Positions 6,123-13,233 of a stretch of 16,228 nucleotides of DNA are shown here, piece after piece; within the stretch, counting starts at the first letter, position 1; each line of letters starts with the position of its first letter. Where the stretch lies: NCBI GenBank assembly GCA_016283075.1, contig JAEEMF010000056.1, positions 1-16,228 on the forward strand. The letters run 5' to 3'. Made by a program: the position numbers and the translations under genes. Source of the stretch: Bacilli bacterium (lineage in GTDB: Bacteria > Bacillota_I > Bacilli_A > RF39 > UBA660). The notes under the pieces were generated by a model, which was not told where the DNA came from, did no database searches, and saw nothing but the letters and a program-made list of their open reading frames with translations.

Positions 6123-6146
6123 AAAAAGACTAGTTTTACTAGTCTT
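6121..6146 (-). terminator. Intrinsic terminator of the nucleotidyltransferase-fold gene
   Basis: Nine-base arms AAGACTAGT/ACTAGTCTT (6126-6134, 6138-6146) with a three-base loop are followed by a T run on the minus strand. The final codons GAC-TAG of the gene lie in the 5' arm. Confidence 0.85.
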
Positions 6147-6543
6147 CTTTATTATGTTTATTCATATATTCTTCTATTAGAGGCATTCTTGCTATATCTT
6201 TTTCTCTAGTACTATGACTTATAAAGTCATAATACTCTCTGATATTTTGTAAGTAGTAGTCTCCTACTTTTTCTGGTTGATACTTTAACAAGTTTTTATC
6301 TCCATCACATACTGCTTCTATTTTACCAAATACCTTAAACCATTTTTCATCTTTATATTCAATATTATAGTTTTCTTTTATTTGTTCTAAACCCTTATCA
6401 GTTACTGCTATATCAATATCTGCAGCATCAGGATATATTCCTCTAAGAAGTAGTGCTGTAGATCCTACTACCCAAAATTCTTCTCTACCAACTTTTAAAG
6501 TACTAAGTATTTCTAATACTTCATCTAGTTTCATTCTATCCAT
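6139..6543 (-). CDS. Nucleotidyltransferase-fold protein (AbiEii/DUF6036-like, small)
   Basis: The 134-residue protein shows the pol-beta-type nucleotidyltransferase signature: VVGSTALLLRGIYPDAADIDIAV (25-47), with the GS motif at 27-28 and the metal-binding pair D42 and D44. Another acidic position is possible in KIEAVCDGD. This pattern (G-x-AL-LRG then DIDI) is usual for small NTases such as AbiEii-like and DUF6036 proteins, which transfer nucleotides to proteins, RNA or small molecules. The acceptor is unknown. No partner HEPN gene, which would make it an MNT antitoxin, is visible. The start ATG has AGGAG five bases away. The gene lies eight bases after the DUF5662-like gene, so the two are almost surely co-transcribed. 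An intrinsic terminator overlaps its stop. Confidence 0.7.
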   Translation of the reverse strand: MDRMKLDEVLEILSTLKVGREEFWVVGSTALLLRGIYPDAADIDIAVTDKGLEQIKENYNIEYKDEKWFKVFGKIEAVCDGDKNLLKYQPEKVGDYYLQNIREYYDFISHSTREKDIARMPLIEEYMNKHNKED

Positions 6544-6551
6544 AAGCGCTC

Positions 6552-7055
6552 CTATTTAACAAGTTCTTTAGTATCTTCACTAAAAGCAAATTCTAGATAA
6601 TCCATTAATTCTTTTTTAACATCATCTATAGTAGAACTTTCAAGTGTTTTAGTATATTCTACTACGTCTTTTTCCATATCAGAAGCCGAATAATCAAGTC
6701 CCATCTTCTTCATAACAGGAAGTACTTTATCCTCTAAATAAGGATAATACTTAAGCATAGTATCGTATGCATTTAAAGGTTTATCTGGTTTAGTATATCT
6801 TGCTGATTCCCAGTCTAAAACCATTTCTATATAATCAAGTTCTGTTTTATCAAGTTCATTATCATGATGAGATGATCTATTTCTATGATATTCAGTAATA
6901 TCTTTATTTTCATAGAATAAAAGTAAATACATCTTATCCATATCATGACTCTTTAACTGTTTATTTAATTCTTCATTATCAAAATACTTTTTAGCTAAAA
7001 ACATAACTATTTTTCTATGTTTATACGTATAAAGTAATTTATCTTTGTTTAACAT
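6552..7055 (-). CDS. DUF5662-like protein
   Basis: The 167-residue soluble protein has a histidine-rich first half: LLYTYKHRKIVMFLAKKY (7-24), SHDMDKMY (36-43) and YHRNRSSHH (56-64). The spacing of H-D-x-D-K and H-x-N-R-x-x-HH resembles DUF5662, whose members look like metal-dependent HD-like helical proteins. A metal-binding role is inference; no enzyme activity is known to me. The C-terminal half is acidic and helical. Its start overlaps the end of the upstream Nudix gene by 17 bases (7039-7055), with AGGAGA five bases before the ATG, so translation is probably coupled. The nucleotidyltransferase-fold gene follows at once. Confidence 0.6.
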   Translation of the reverse strand: MLNKDKLLYTYKHRKIVMFLAKKYFDNEELNKQLKSHDMDKMYLLLFYENKDITEYHRNRSSHHDNELDKTELDYIEMVLDWESARYTKPDKPLNAYDTMLKYYPYLEDKVLPVMKKMGLDYSASDMEKDVVEYTKTLESSTIDDVKKELMDYLEFAFSEDTKELVK

Positions 7056-7479
7056 AAGGTTCTCCTTTTTTTATAAAATGTTTTTCTACTTCATCCTTAA
7101 TACTATTCCAAGTCTTCTTTTGTCTATCATAAGTAAGCTTATCATAAACTTCTTCAAATGGAATCCATAAAGTAGGATGAGTATCAAGTGAAGCGTTATC
7201 ACTTGGACCTATATCTTTACTTAAATAAAAATATGAAACTACTGCCAAATCAACGGGAGTAGAATAAAGTTCTATTGCGATAGGCTCCTCTTTTAATATT
7301 TCAACTTTTCTCTTAGTTTCCTCAGCGGTCTCCCTAACCGCACACTCTAAGAAAGTTTCTCCTTCTTCAAGGTGCCCTTTAGGAAAAGAATAATCACTAA
7401 GTTTAGCTCTATATACAAGTGCAACTGTTCTATCTGATTCATTTATTAAAATGCACCCGGCCTTCTTAGTAATTGCCAT
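7039..7479 (-). CDS. Nudix hydrolase (Ap4A-hydrolase-like, imperfect Nudix box)
   Basis: The 146-residue protein starts at the ATG at 7477-7479, preceded by AGGAGG and a seven-base spacer; an ATG seven codons earlier lacks a site. It begins KKAGCILINESDRTVALVYR, then YSFPKGHLEEGE, the pattern of bacterial diadenosine-polyphosphate or nucleoside-triphosphate Nudix hydrolases. The Nudix box (35-57) keeps G35, E41, R49-E50 and the metal-binding E53-E54, but the usual G-U end is K56-R57 and position 51 is Thr. The fold and metal site therefore look intact, with a variant loop. Substrate not assignable. It is the first gene of a unit with the DUF5662-like and nucleotidyltransferase-fold genes. Confidence 0.88.
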   Translation of the reverse strand: MAITKKAGCILINESDRTVALVYRAKLSDYSFPKGHLEEGETFLECAVRETAEETKRKVEILKEEPIAIELYSTPVDLAVVSYFYLSKDIGPSDNASLDTHPTLWIPFEEVYDKLTYDRQKKTWNSIKDEVEKHFIKKGEPYVKQR

Positions 7480-7501
7480 ATAATCTCCTCCTTTAAACAT
7501 T

Positions 7502-7510
7502 ATAATATCA
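7502..7510 (-). promoter_or_regulatory. Extended -10 promoter of the Nudix/DUF5662/NTase unit
   Basis: The minus strand reads TGA-TATTAT (an overlapping TATAAT is at 7499-7504), joined to the T run of the terminator at 7509-7540. The Nudix start is about 20 bases further on. Confidence 0.55.
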
Positions 7511-7540
7511 AAAAAGACTATATTAAACTAGTCTTTTTTG
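7509..7540 (-). terminator. Intrinsic terminator of the acyltransferase-to-HAD unit
   Basis: Perfect 12-base arms (CAAAAAAGACTA/TAGTCTTTTTTG) enclose an eight-base loop that holds the TAA stop of the HAD gene. The last codons (Gln-Lys-Arg-Leu) form the 5' arm. Confidence 0.85.
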
Positions 7541-8152
7541 ATTTAAATAATCTATTACTTCATTAAGTGAAGTAATAGATACTACATCTTCAGTAGTTTC
7601 ACCATAATATAAAGCATTCCATCCATTTTCTATAGGAGAGTAATAATCTGCTTTTAAAGTATCTCCTATATGAATAAATTCTTCTGGATTATAGTTCATT
7701 TTCTTTTCTACTATTTTATAACTTTCACTTTCATTTTTAGTATATCCTAGATCATAAGAATAAAATATATCATCTACGCTATTAACTAATTCATCAGGAA
7801 GTTTTGATGTAAATAGATTACTTGTATTAGAAAATAGTATTACTTTATATCCTAGTTCTCTTAGTTTTTTAATAAGTTCTATTTTATCGGGAGTTACTTC
7901 TCCTTCATTAGAAGTAAATTTATTTTTTAGAAATATTACAAGTTCACTAGTAGGTTTTATACCAAGTATACTTGTAAATTTATCTAGTTGCTCTTCAAAA
8001 GTACCCTTACTTTTTTGATATACATTTTTATAAGCCTTTCTTACTAAATTATAATCAATATTTAAAAGTTTAGATAACTCTCTTAAACTATAAATATCTT
8101 TAGTACTAGTACAAAGAGTACCTCCTATATCAAATGATACTACTTTAATCAT
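7523..8152 (-). CDS. HAD-superfamily hydrolase
   Basis: The 209-residue protein starts at the ATG at 8150-8152 (AAGGTGAT upstream), overlapping the end of the histidine phosphatase gene by eight bases. HAD motifs: motif I VVSFDIGGTL with nucleophile D8; motif II ILFSNTS (S109); motif III K139 (LGYTKNE); motif IV HIGDTLKADY (D164, D169). A helical cap lies between about 17 and 85 (subfamily IA layout). The second aspartate of motif I, D-x-D, is glycine at position 10, as also seen in the YihX-like 'FDLGGVL' group, so general acid catalysis must differ or be weaker. The substrate is probably a small phosphate ester but cannot be named. It is the last gene of the four-gene unit. Confidence 0.88.
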   Translation of the reverse strand: MIKVVSFDIGGTLCTSTKDIYSLRELSKLLNIDYNLVRKAYKNVYQKSKGTFEEQLDKFTSILGIKPTSELVIFLKNKFTSNEGEVTPDKIELIKKLRELGYKVILFSNTSNLFTSKLPDELVNSVDDIFYSYDLGYTKNESESYKIVEKKMNYNPEEFIHIGDTLKADYYSPIENGWNALYYGETTEDVVSITSLNEVIDYLNQKRLV

Positions 8153-8693
8153 TATTATCACCTTCAAAATTATATATAGCATACTCACAGTTCTTTAAAA
8201 ATTTATTAGATAAAGAACCATCATATAAACTATTATTAAAGTAAGTATTAATAAGAGCGGATACTCCTCCATGTGTTACTAAAAGAATATCTTTATTTTT
8301 ATACTTATCTTTAACTTCATCTAAAAAGCTATATACTCTATTTTTAAAATCTAACACTTTCTCAACACTATATTTATTAGTATTCTCTTTTATATCCCAT
8401 AAAATATCATTATCAGATGAATAAGGTTTTCCTTCTAAAAGGCCTAAACCTCTTTCTTCTATTCTACTATCATATATGATGTTAGTATTTCTCTTCTCAT
8501 TAATTATACTAGCAGTCTTTTTAGCTCTTTCTAAAGGAGAACATATTATTAAATCAAAAGAAATATCCTCTAACTTACTAGAAGTAATATAAGCTTCTTT
8601 AATACCATCATCATTTAAAGGAATATCTTTTTTACCCATACTAATCTTTTTATTATTCCAATCAGTATGACCATGTCTTACTACATACAACAT
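8145..8693 (-). CDS. Histidine phosphatase family protein (phosphoglycerate-mutase-like), copy 1
   Basis: The 182-residue protein opens with MLYVVRHGHTDWN. H7 of the RHG motif is the residue phosphorylated in this superfamily; R6, R56 (SPLERA), E80 (IEERGLGLLEG) and H141 (VTHGG) complete the phosphate pocket. The size and SPLxRAxxTA motif fit the broad-specificity phosphatase group (CobC/GpmB-like) rather than a glycolytic mutase. It lies 9 bases after the Ham1-like gene and overlaps the HAD gene, forming a run of phosphate-removing enzymes. A second, clearly diverged copy is at 11722-12246. Ribosome site GAGTGAT precedes the ATG. Confidence 0.92.
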   Translation of the reverse strand: MLYVVRHGHTDWNNKKISMGKKDIPLNDDGIKEAYITSSKLEDISFDLIICSPLERAKKTASIINEKRNTNIIYDSRIEERGLGLLEGKPYSSDNDILWDIKENTNKYSVEKVLDFKNRVYSFLDEVKDKYKNKDILLVTHGGVSALINTYFNNSLYDGSLSNKFLKNCEYAIYNFEGDNND

Positions 8694-8702
8694 ATAATCA
8701 CT

Positions 8703-9260
8703 CTAATCTTTATTTAGTATATATTTTGCTAATTCATCATAAGCACTTGTATTCCATAGTTTAAATCTTTCGCTGTCAGGAAAATTTGCCATTGTTTTAT
8801 CATGACCTTCTGGGATAAAAATAGGATCTATTCTTAAACCATATTTACCACTTTTTCTTTTAGCAATAGTTCCTGTTGTAATACAAGTAAATACGACTGG
8901 TTCTTTACCGTATTCACAATAAGCAAAAGCTTCTTTATAGTAAGCTTTTCTATTTGTTTTACCCTTCATTAATTTAAGTATCCCATCTGTACCTATTTGA
9001 TTCATTACATCATGTGTATAAGGGCCAGGGAATCCTCCTAATGCTTCAATAAAAAATCCTGTATCATTTTTTAAAACAGTGCATTTTAATTTATCACTAG
9101 CCTCTTTTGCAGAAAACATAGCAATTTCTTCAATAGAATCCGATTGTATTTCAGTAGTATCCATTTTCTCATTATCAACTTCAATTCCATATGGATTTAG
9201 AAATTGTCTTGCACTTATAAGTTTTTTCATATTTCCAGTAACTAATATAATCTTTTTCAT
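8703..9260 (-). CDS. Ham1/ITPase-like non-canonical NTP pyrophosphatase, lacking the SHR motif
   Basis: The 185-residue protein matches the Ham1/RdgB/ITPA family, which converts ITP, dITP and XTP to monophosphates and keeps deaminated purines out of nucleic acid. Seen: LVTGNMKKLISARQFL (7-21); EIQSDSIEEIAMFSAKEA (37-54); the DTG site (66-68) with EALGGFPGPYTHDV (72-85), closer to the ITPA/archaeal form than to E. coli RdgB; and DPIFIPEGHDKTMA (145-158). The usual C-terminal S-H-R substrate motif is replaced by NTSAYDEL (170-177), so base recognition may be altered. AGGTGAT precedes the ATG. The gene follows the acyltransferase by 9 bases and precedes the histidine phosphatase by 9. Confidence 0.88.
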   Translation of the reverse strand: MKKIILVTGNMKKLISARQFLNPYGIEVDNEKMDTTEIQSDSIEEIAMFSAKEASDKLKCTVLKNDTGFFIEALGGFPGPYTHDVMNQIGTDGILKLMKGKTNRKAYYKEAFAYCEYGKEPVVFTCITTGTIAKRKSGKYGLRIDPIFIPEGHDKTMANFPDSERFKLWNTSAYDELAKYILNKD

Positions 9261-9269
9261 AATATCACC

Positions 9270-10415
9270 TTATGCTTTCTTTATAGTCACTACAATTTGT
9301 ACTCTACTAATATTATCTTTAATTAATTGATGCACCTTACCAATATAATACCAAAATTTATTTAGTAATATAGACGTAATATAAGTAATAATAATTAATA
9401 CTATTAAAGATACAAATCCATATTTAAAGAATTTAATTATTTTTGCTACCGGATAAAAGTAGTAACAGTAAAAAGAATGTATTAACCACATATTAGTACT
9501 ATGATTGCCAATATTATTAAATACTTTTTCTATAAATGGAATCTTTTTAAATATATCAAGCGATACAACTATAATTAAAGGTACATACAAGATATCTAGT
9601 TCACTACTAGTTAAAAAGAATCTAAAAAATACCATTAATATAAGTATAACAATATCTTTAAATATATTTAATTTAATTACACCCACAATCATATTTTTAA
9701 ATTTAACAATTAAATCATCTTTTGCAAATGCCATTCCTAAATAGAAACATACAGCGAAAGGATCTTGTAGTAAAAATGTTCTATATATAAAACTATTCTT
9801 AAGGTTTCCCAAGACATTTATATTTCCTATAGAAGGGAATACACTTGTAAACATATAATATAAAATAATTACAAATATGATATTTGCAAGCGATGAGTGC
9901 TTATCTATTATTTTCTTAATAAATGGAAATGTTATTAATACAGTAACGAAACTAAATAAGAACCACCACTCTGGATTAAGCGTATGAGAAAAGCCAAAAA
10001 AGTTTTCAAATATGTTTTTCCATTCCCAGTTATTAAATACATTATAGATAACTGGATCATCACAGTAAGGAGCATGATTGCTAAAGAATAATATTCCTAT
10101 TGGAATAAATATAACAAACACTTTCCAATAAGATAAATATAACTTTTTAATATTTTTTAATATATTAAAATCTTTCTTCTTAGACTGAAGATATACTCCG
10201 TATCCACTCAAAAAGAAAAATATAGGAACACATATTTTCCCAAACATACCAATTAAATATAGCGTAGTATGTCCGAATATAGATGTATAAGATTTAAATC
10301 CCCCACCTACTATTCTATCTGGAAATAAAAATAAATGATGCATAAACATAATTATTATAGCAAGTCCCTTAATTGTTTTAGTATCATATGAACTAAAAGT
10401 ATCTTTCTTTGTCAT
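9270..10415 (-). CDS. Membrane acyltransferase family 3 (O-acetyltransferase-like)
   Basis: The 381-residue integral membrane protein has about ten hydrophobic helices. The family signatures are KGLAIIIMFMHHLFLF (16-31), with the conserved histidine pair near the first helix, and FFFLSGYGVYLQ (66-77). Acyltransferase-3 proteins move acetyl or succinyl groups onto sugars, polysaccharides, peptidoglycan or lipids at the membrane. No extracellular SGNH domain is fused, so it is a core-only member, and the acceptor glycan is unknown. The start ATG has AGGGTGG six bases upstream, after an extended -10 at 10435-10443. It heads the unit with the Ham1-like, phosphatase and HAD genes; the link between these functions is not obvious. 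Confidence 0.88.
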   Translation of the reverse strand: MTKKDTFSSYDTKTIKGLAIIIMFMHHLFLFPDRIVGGGFKSYTSIFGHTTLYLIGMFGKICVPIFFFLSGYGVYLQSKKKDFNILKNIKKLYLSYWKVFVIFIPIGILFFSNHAPYCDDPVIYNVFNNWEWKNIFENFFGFSHTLNPEWWFLFSFVTVLITFPFIKKIIDKHSSLANIIFVIILYYMFTSVFPSIGNINVLGNLKNSFIYRTFLLQDPFAVCFYLGMAFAKDDLIVKFKNMIVGVIKLNIFKDIVILILMVFFRFFLTSSELDILYVPLIIVVSLDIFKKIPFIEKVFNNIGNHSTNMWLIHSFYCYYFYPVAKIIKFFKYGFVSLIVLIIITYITSILLNKFWYYIGKVHQLIKDNISRVQIVVTIKKA

Positions 10416-10434
10416 ACCTTACCACCCTATTTTA

Positions 10435-10443
10435 AATATAACA
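10435..10443 (-). promoter_or_regulatory. Extended -10 promoter of the acyltransferase unit
   Basis: The minus strand reads TGT-TATATT immediately after the seven-T run of the terminator at 10443-10470. The leader is about 15 bases. Confidence 0.55.
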
Positions 10444-10470
10444 AAAAAAGACTATTATTATCAAGTCTTT
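10443..10470 (-). terminator. Intrinsic terminator of the GNAT/CYTH unit
   Basis: Seven-base arms AAAGACT/AGTCTTT (10447-10453, 10464-10470) with a ten-base loop are followed by seven Ts on the minus strand. It sits two bases after the CYTH stop. Confidence 0.8.
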
Positions 10471-10472
10471 CC

Positions 10473-11012
10473 TTATTCAAATGATAAAACTTCTTCTTTA
10501 GAAGTATCAATACCATATATTTCTTTATATATACTTTGAGTATTTAAAGCAGTAACCATATCTTTTGATATACCAAGTAAATCAAGTGTTTTATATACAT
10601 CATCTTCAGATTTTCCTTCTACTTCTAAATATGAAGGTATTTTAGGCCATGTATCTATATCTACTTCTACTCCATTTAAATCATATTTAATTCTTTTATT
10701 TTCTTGAATTGCTCTAGGTTTATATCCTAGTTCATTTAAAATACTATTTGTCTTATCAAAATCATCTACTACTATTTCTAGTTCTTTTGTTCCATCAATA
10801 GTATTCTTATTTACTTCTTTAATAGTTAAAGTAGTAGTATTACCATTTGTTCTTAATCTAATCCATTTATCAGGATTCACTGGATTAAAATCATATACAT
10901 ATCTTCTTTGAAATACATCTTCCACTAATGTAGCATTTAACTCTTTTAGTTTCTTTTTAATTTCTTCTACATTAATATCAAGTACTCTTACTTCATATTC
11001 TATATGGTTCAT
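10473..11012 (-). CDS. CYTH-domain triphosphate tunnel metalloenzyme
   Basis: The 179-residue protein has the CYTH/TTM layout of alternating charged residues lining a beta barrel. The N-terminal IEYEVRVL gives E5, E7 and R9 (the E-x-E-x-K motif with Arg for Lys). Further on are WIRLR (R52, R54), LTIKE (K65), KELEI (E77, E79), NKRIKYDL, VEVDIDTWP (E116, D118, D120) and SYLEVEGKSEDDV (E130, E132). The last block is typical of class IV adenylate cyclase/ThTPase-like bacterial CYTH proteins. Likely reactions are hydrolysis of inorganic triphosphate or another triphosphate, or less likely cAMP synthesis; sequence alone cannot choose. AGGAGG with a five-base spacer precedes the ATG and lies next to the stop of the upstream GNAT gene, so translation is probably coupled. 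Confidence 0.88.
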   Translation of the reverse strand: MNHIEYEVRVLDINVEEIKKKLKELNATLVEDVFQRRYVYDFNPVNPDKWIRLRTNGNTTTLTIKEVNKNTIDGTKELEIVVDDFDKTNSILNELGYKPRAIQENKRIKYDLNGVEVDIDTWPKIPSYLEVEGKSEDDVYKTLDLLGISKDMVTALNTQSIYKEIYGIDTSKEEVLSFE

Positions 11013-11021
11013 ACATACCTC

Positions 11022-11663
11022 CTATATAGTTTTTTTATCAGTATTATCTTTTTCAATTAAATAGGTTTTAGCACAAAAACATGTGAAATATTCACCTTTA
11101 TTAATAGGTTCCCCACCATATTTAATAATTGATTTAATAGATGGAATATTATCATTATATGCAGATACCCAAAAGTCATCTATATTATGTCTTTTTAGTA
11201 TGTCTCCTAAGAGTCTCATTGCTTTACAAGCATAACCATTTCCTCTATATTCTTCTTCAATACCATATCCTACGTCACCACAAAAATCGTCAGTATGATA
11301 TCCCCTATAAGTAATATAACCAACTCTAGTTTTAGAACCACATAATAAAATGTCATAATAACTATCAATATCATTTGAAAATGGATCATGATACATTCTA
11401 AGTTCTATTTCTCCATCAGAGCTTACAGGAGGACAAATAAGATTATATTTTTCAATTAATAAATTAAGTCTCTTATATATTTTATTTCTTATTTTTTTTA
11501 TGTAATTAATTTCATTTCCTAATGAATCATATTCTTCTTTAGTTTCAGCAGTTTCTCTTTTGTTATTTAAAGAATGCAAGTTTGTAATAAAAGAATTTAA
11601 TTTATCTACAAGCGCATCATGTTCATTTTTTAATCTTTCAAGTTCTTCGTTTAATGGTTCCAT
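11022..11663 (-). CDS. Coiled-coil/GNAT acetyltransferase fusion
   Basis: The 213-residue protein has two parts. Residues 1-72 are highly charged with heptad-like leucines (LERLKNEHDALVDKL and so on) and should form a coiled coil. Residues about 85-205 form a GNAT domain: VGYITYRGYH strand, DVGYGIEEEYRGNGYACKAMRLL (130-152), with the acetyl-CoA loop RGNGYA at 140-145, and VSAYNDNIPSIKSIIKYGG (166-184). This resembles RimJ/RimL-type acetyltransferases that act on protein N-termini, but the target is unknown. The coiled coil suggests a dimer or a bound partner. The start ATG is preceded by AGGTGAAT and an extended -10 (11681-11689). The CYTH gene follows after 9 bases. Confidence 0.85.
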   Translation of the reverse strand: MEPLNEELERLKNEHDALVDKLNSFITNLHSLNNKRETAETKEEYDSLGNEINYIKKIRNKIYKRLNLLIEKYNLICPPVSSDGEIELRMYHDPFSNDIDSYYDILLCGSKTRVGYITYRGYHTDDFCGDVGYGIEEEYRGNGYACKAMRLLGDILKRHNIDDFWVSAYNDNIPSIKSIIKYGGEPINKGEYFTCFCAKTYLIEKDNTDKKTI

Positions 11664-11680
11664 TTAATTCACCTAAAACA

Positions 11681-11689
11681 ATTATAACA
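11681..11689 (-). promoter_or_regulatory. Extended -10 promoter of the GNAT/CYTH unit
   Basis: The minus strand reads TGT-TATAAT, separated by two bases from the T run of the terminator at 11691-11719. Confidence 0.6.
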
Positions 11690-11690
11690 T

Positions 11691-11719
11691 AAAAAAGAAT
11701 TAGAAAAAAATCTAATTCT
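11691..11719 (-). terminator. Intrinsic terminator of the HD/histidine-phosphatase unit
   Basis: Nine-base arms AGAATTAGA/TCTAATTCT (11696-11704, 11711-11719) with an all-A/T loop are followed by six Ts on the minus strand. Confidence 0.8.
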
Positions 11720-11721
11720 AT

Positions 11722-12246
11722 TTAATCATTATTATATGTAAGTACTTCACAGTTCCCAATTTTATAACTCATATAATTTCCATCAGCCGGTTCACCTTCA
11801 AAAAAACATCTTGCATAAATACCTATTCCAGCATGAGTTACAACTAGTACATTTTTACCTTTATAATTATCTTTTATTTCTTTAAAGAAATCAAATATTC
11901 TTTTTCTAAAATCAGTTATATTTTCAATATTATATCTAGTTTCATTAGGATCATTAAAATCAGGAAATACATCTATTTCTGATTTTAATTTACCTTCTAA
12001 AGCGCCATTACTTCTTTCTATAATTCTTTCATCAGTAATAATATCATTATCACATATTATTTTAGCTGTAGTAATTGCTCTAGAAAGAGGACTAGAAAAT
12101 ACATAATCAAATTTAATATCTTTTAGTTTCTCATGTATTTCTTTTGCTTGAGATAGTCCTACTTCATTTAAAGGAGTATCTATTCTTCCGCCATAACGCC
12201 CTTCAACGTTATAATCTGTTTGACCGTGTCTTACTATATAAATCAT
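11722..12246 (-). CDS. Histidine phosphatase family protein (phosphoglycerate-mutase-like), copy 2
   Basis: The 174-residue protein starts at the ATG at 12244-12246 (GGGAGG six bases upstream); an ATG 12 codons earlier lies inside the end of the HD gene and lacks a good site. Catalytic pattern: MIYIVRHGQTDYN (H7), SPLSRAITTA (R56), E77 (IIERSNGALEG) and VTHAG (H138). As in copy 1, the short length and motifs point to a broad phosphatase such as alpha-ribazole phosphatase-like enzymes, with unknown substrate. The two copies share the fold and both end in Asn-Asn-Asp, but differ through most of their length, so this is an old duplication or separate acquisition. It follows the HD gene by 13 bases. 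Confidence 0.92.
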   Translation of the reverse strand: MIYIVRHGQTDYNVEGRYGGRIDTPLNEVGLSQAKEIHEKLKDIKFDYVFSSPLSRAITTAKIICDNDIITDERIIERSNGALEGKLKSEIDVFPDFNDPNETRYNIENITDFRKRIFDFFKEIKDNYKGKNVLVVTHAGIGIYARCFFEGEPADGNYMSYKIGNCEVLTYNND

Positions 12247-12259
12247 ATATACCTCCCTT

Positions 12260-13171
12260 TTATATAGATAATCTATTTCCATTTACTAGTATTTTTAAAT
12301 CTCTTTTCTTAACATTAGGAAGATTATTACTTGGAATATCTTCCTTTTTTATATTTTTAAATAAATAATATTTTTCTTTAAACTCTTTATCAGTAATCTT
12401 ACTAAAAATATAGTGCATCTTATTCTCATCTATTATATATAAGTCATCATAAGTAATTATATTATTATCTATTAAATAACGGGTTAAGTATGCTAAAAGT
12501 TCCATCATATAATTATCTTCATTAGAGTGACATATTTTATCAATAGATTCTCCGACTTCTAAAACTTTCTTAGCTACTACTATATCATCAAAACCAAGTT
12601 CTACTTCATTATCTTCATTAATAAATATAGCTATATGTTTAGTAATATTAAAAGTATCTTCCTTACTAACATTCTTAGTCCAAAACATACCTGTTAATAT
12701 TACTCCATCTAATCTATCAGCACATAGTTTAGGTCTATCGTTATCTACAATAGGATGTTTTTTAAAGTTTATTACTTCATTAATATTTATACCATCTTCC
12801 AAAAGGTAATTTATAAGTTTTTTATCACTCATAATTATTTTTTCAGTATACTCTTCTGTACTTTCCTGATTAGCATAATCTTTATTCATGTAATCAATTA
12901 CATGTGCAAATACAGGAGTTGCTATATCATGAATTAATCCTGCTAAAGTACTTGTTTTATCTTTAGTATATTTCCATGTAATTAGTGCTACATCAAGAGA
13001 ATGATCAAATCTAGAAATATACTCTCCAAAGTCATATATATCTTTAGAAGCATAATCCATTCCGCAAAAGTATCCTACACTTTTTAACCTAACTATAGAA
13101 GGACACTCTAAATATTTATTTAAAAAAGATGGATAATCTTCTAATAGTAATTCTTTATAATATTTATACAT
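12260..13171 (-). CDS. HD-domain metal-dependent phosphohydrolase
   Basis: The 303-residue protein carries an HD domain with the full metal set: H57 (SRFDHSLDVAL), H81-D82 (LAGLIHDIATPVFAH, also H90) and D152 (LCADRLDG). HD enzymes of this size remove phosphates from nucleotides such as dNTPs or (p)ppGpp, or act as phosphodiesterases. The order H...HD...D with IATPVFAH resembles predicted HD hydrolases related to dGTPase-like proteins, but no substrate can be given. The region 200-303 is acidic then basic and unassigned. AGGGTGG precedes the ATG by four bases, with a TGA-TAGAAT element at 13190-13198. A histidine phosphatase follows in the same unit. Confidence 0.85.
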   Translation of the reverse strand: MYKYYKELLLEDYPSFLNKYLECPSIVRLKSVGYFCGMDYASKDIYDFGEYISRFDHSLDVALITWKYTKDKTSTLAGLIHDIATPVFAHVIDYMNKDYANQESTEEYTEKIIMSDKKLINYLLEDGININEVINFKKHPIVDNDRPKLCADRLDGVILTGMFWTKNVSKEDTFNITKHIAIFINEDNEVELGFDDIVVAKKVLEVGESIDKICHSNEDNYMMELLAYLTRYLIDNNIITYDDLYIIDENKMHYIFSKITDKEFKEKYYLFKNIKKEDIPSNNLPNVKKRDLKILVNGNRLSI

Positions 13172-13189
13172 AAAACCACCCTTACAATT

Positions 13190-13198
13190 ATTCTATCA
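13190..13198 (-). promoter_or_regulatory. Extended -10 promoter of the HD/histidine-phosphatase unit
   Basis: The minus strand reads TGA-TAGAAT two bases past the T run of the terminator at 13202-13228. A leader of about 15 bases carries AGGGTGG. Confidence 0.55.
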
Positions 13199-13228
13199 TA
13201 AAAAAGATAGTAATTATTACTATCTTTT
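13199..13228 (-). terminator. Intrinsic terminator of the cation diffusion facilitator gene
   Basis: The palindrome AAAAGATAGTAAT/ATTACTATCTTTT (13202-13228) has 13-base arms around one base, so the real loop must be larger. Six Ts follow on the minus strand. Confidence 0.85.
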
Positions 13229-13233
13229 ATTAA

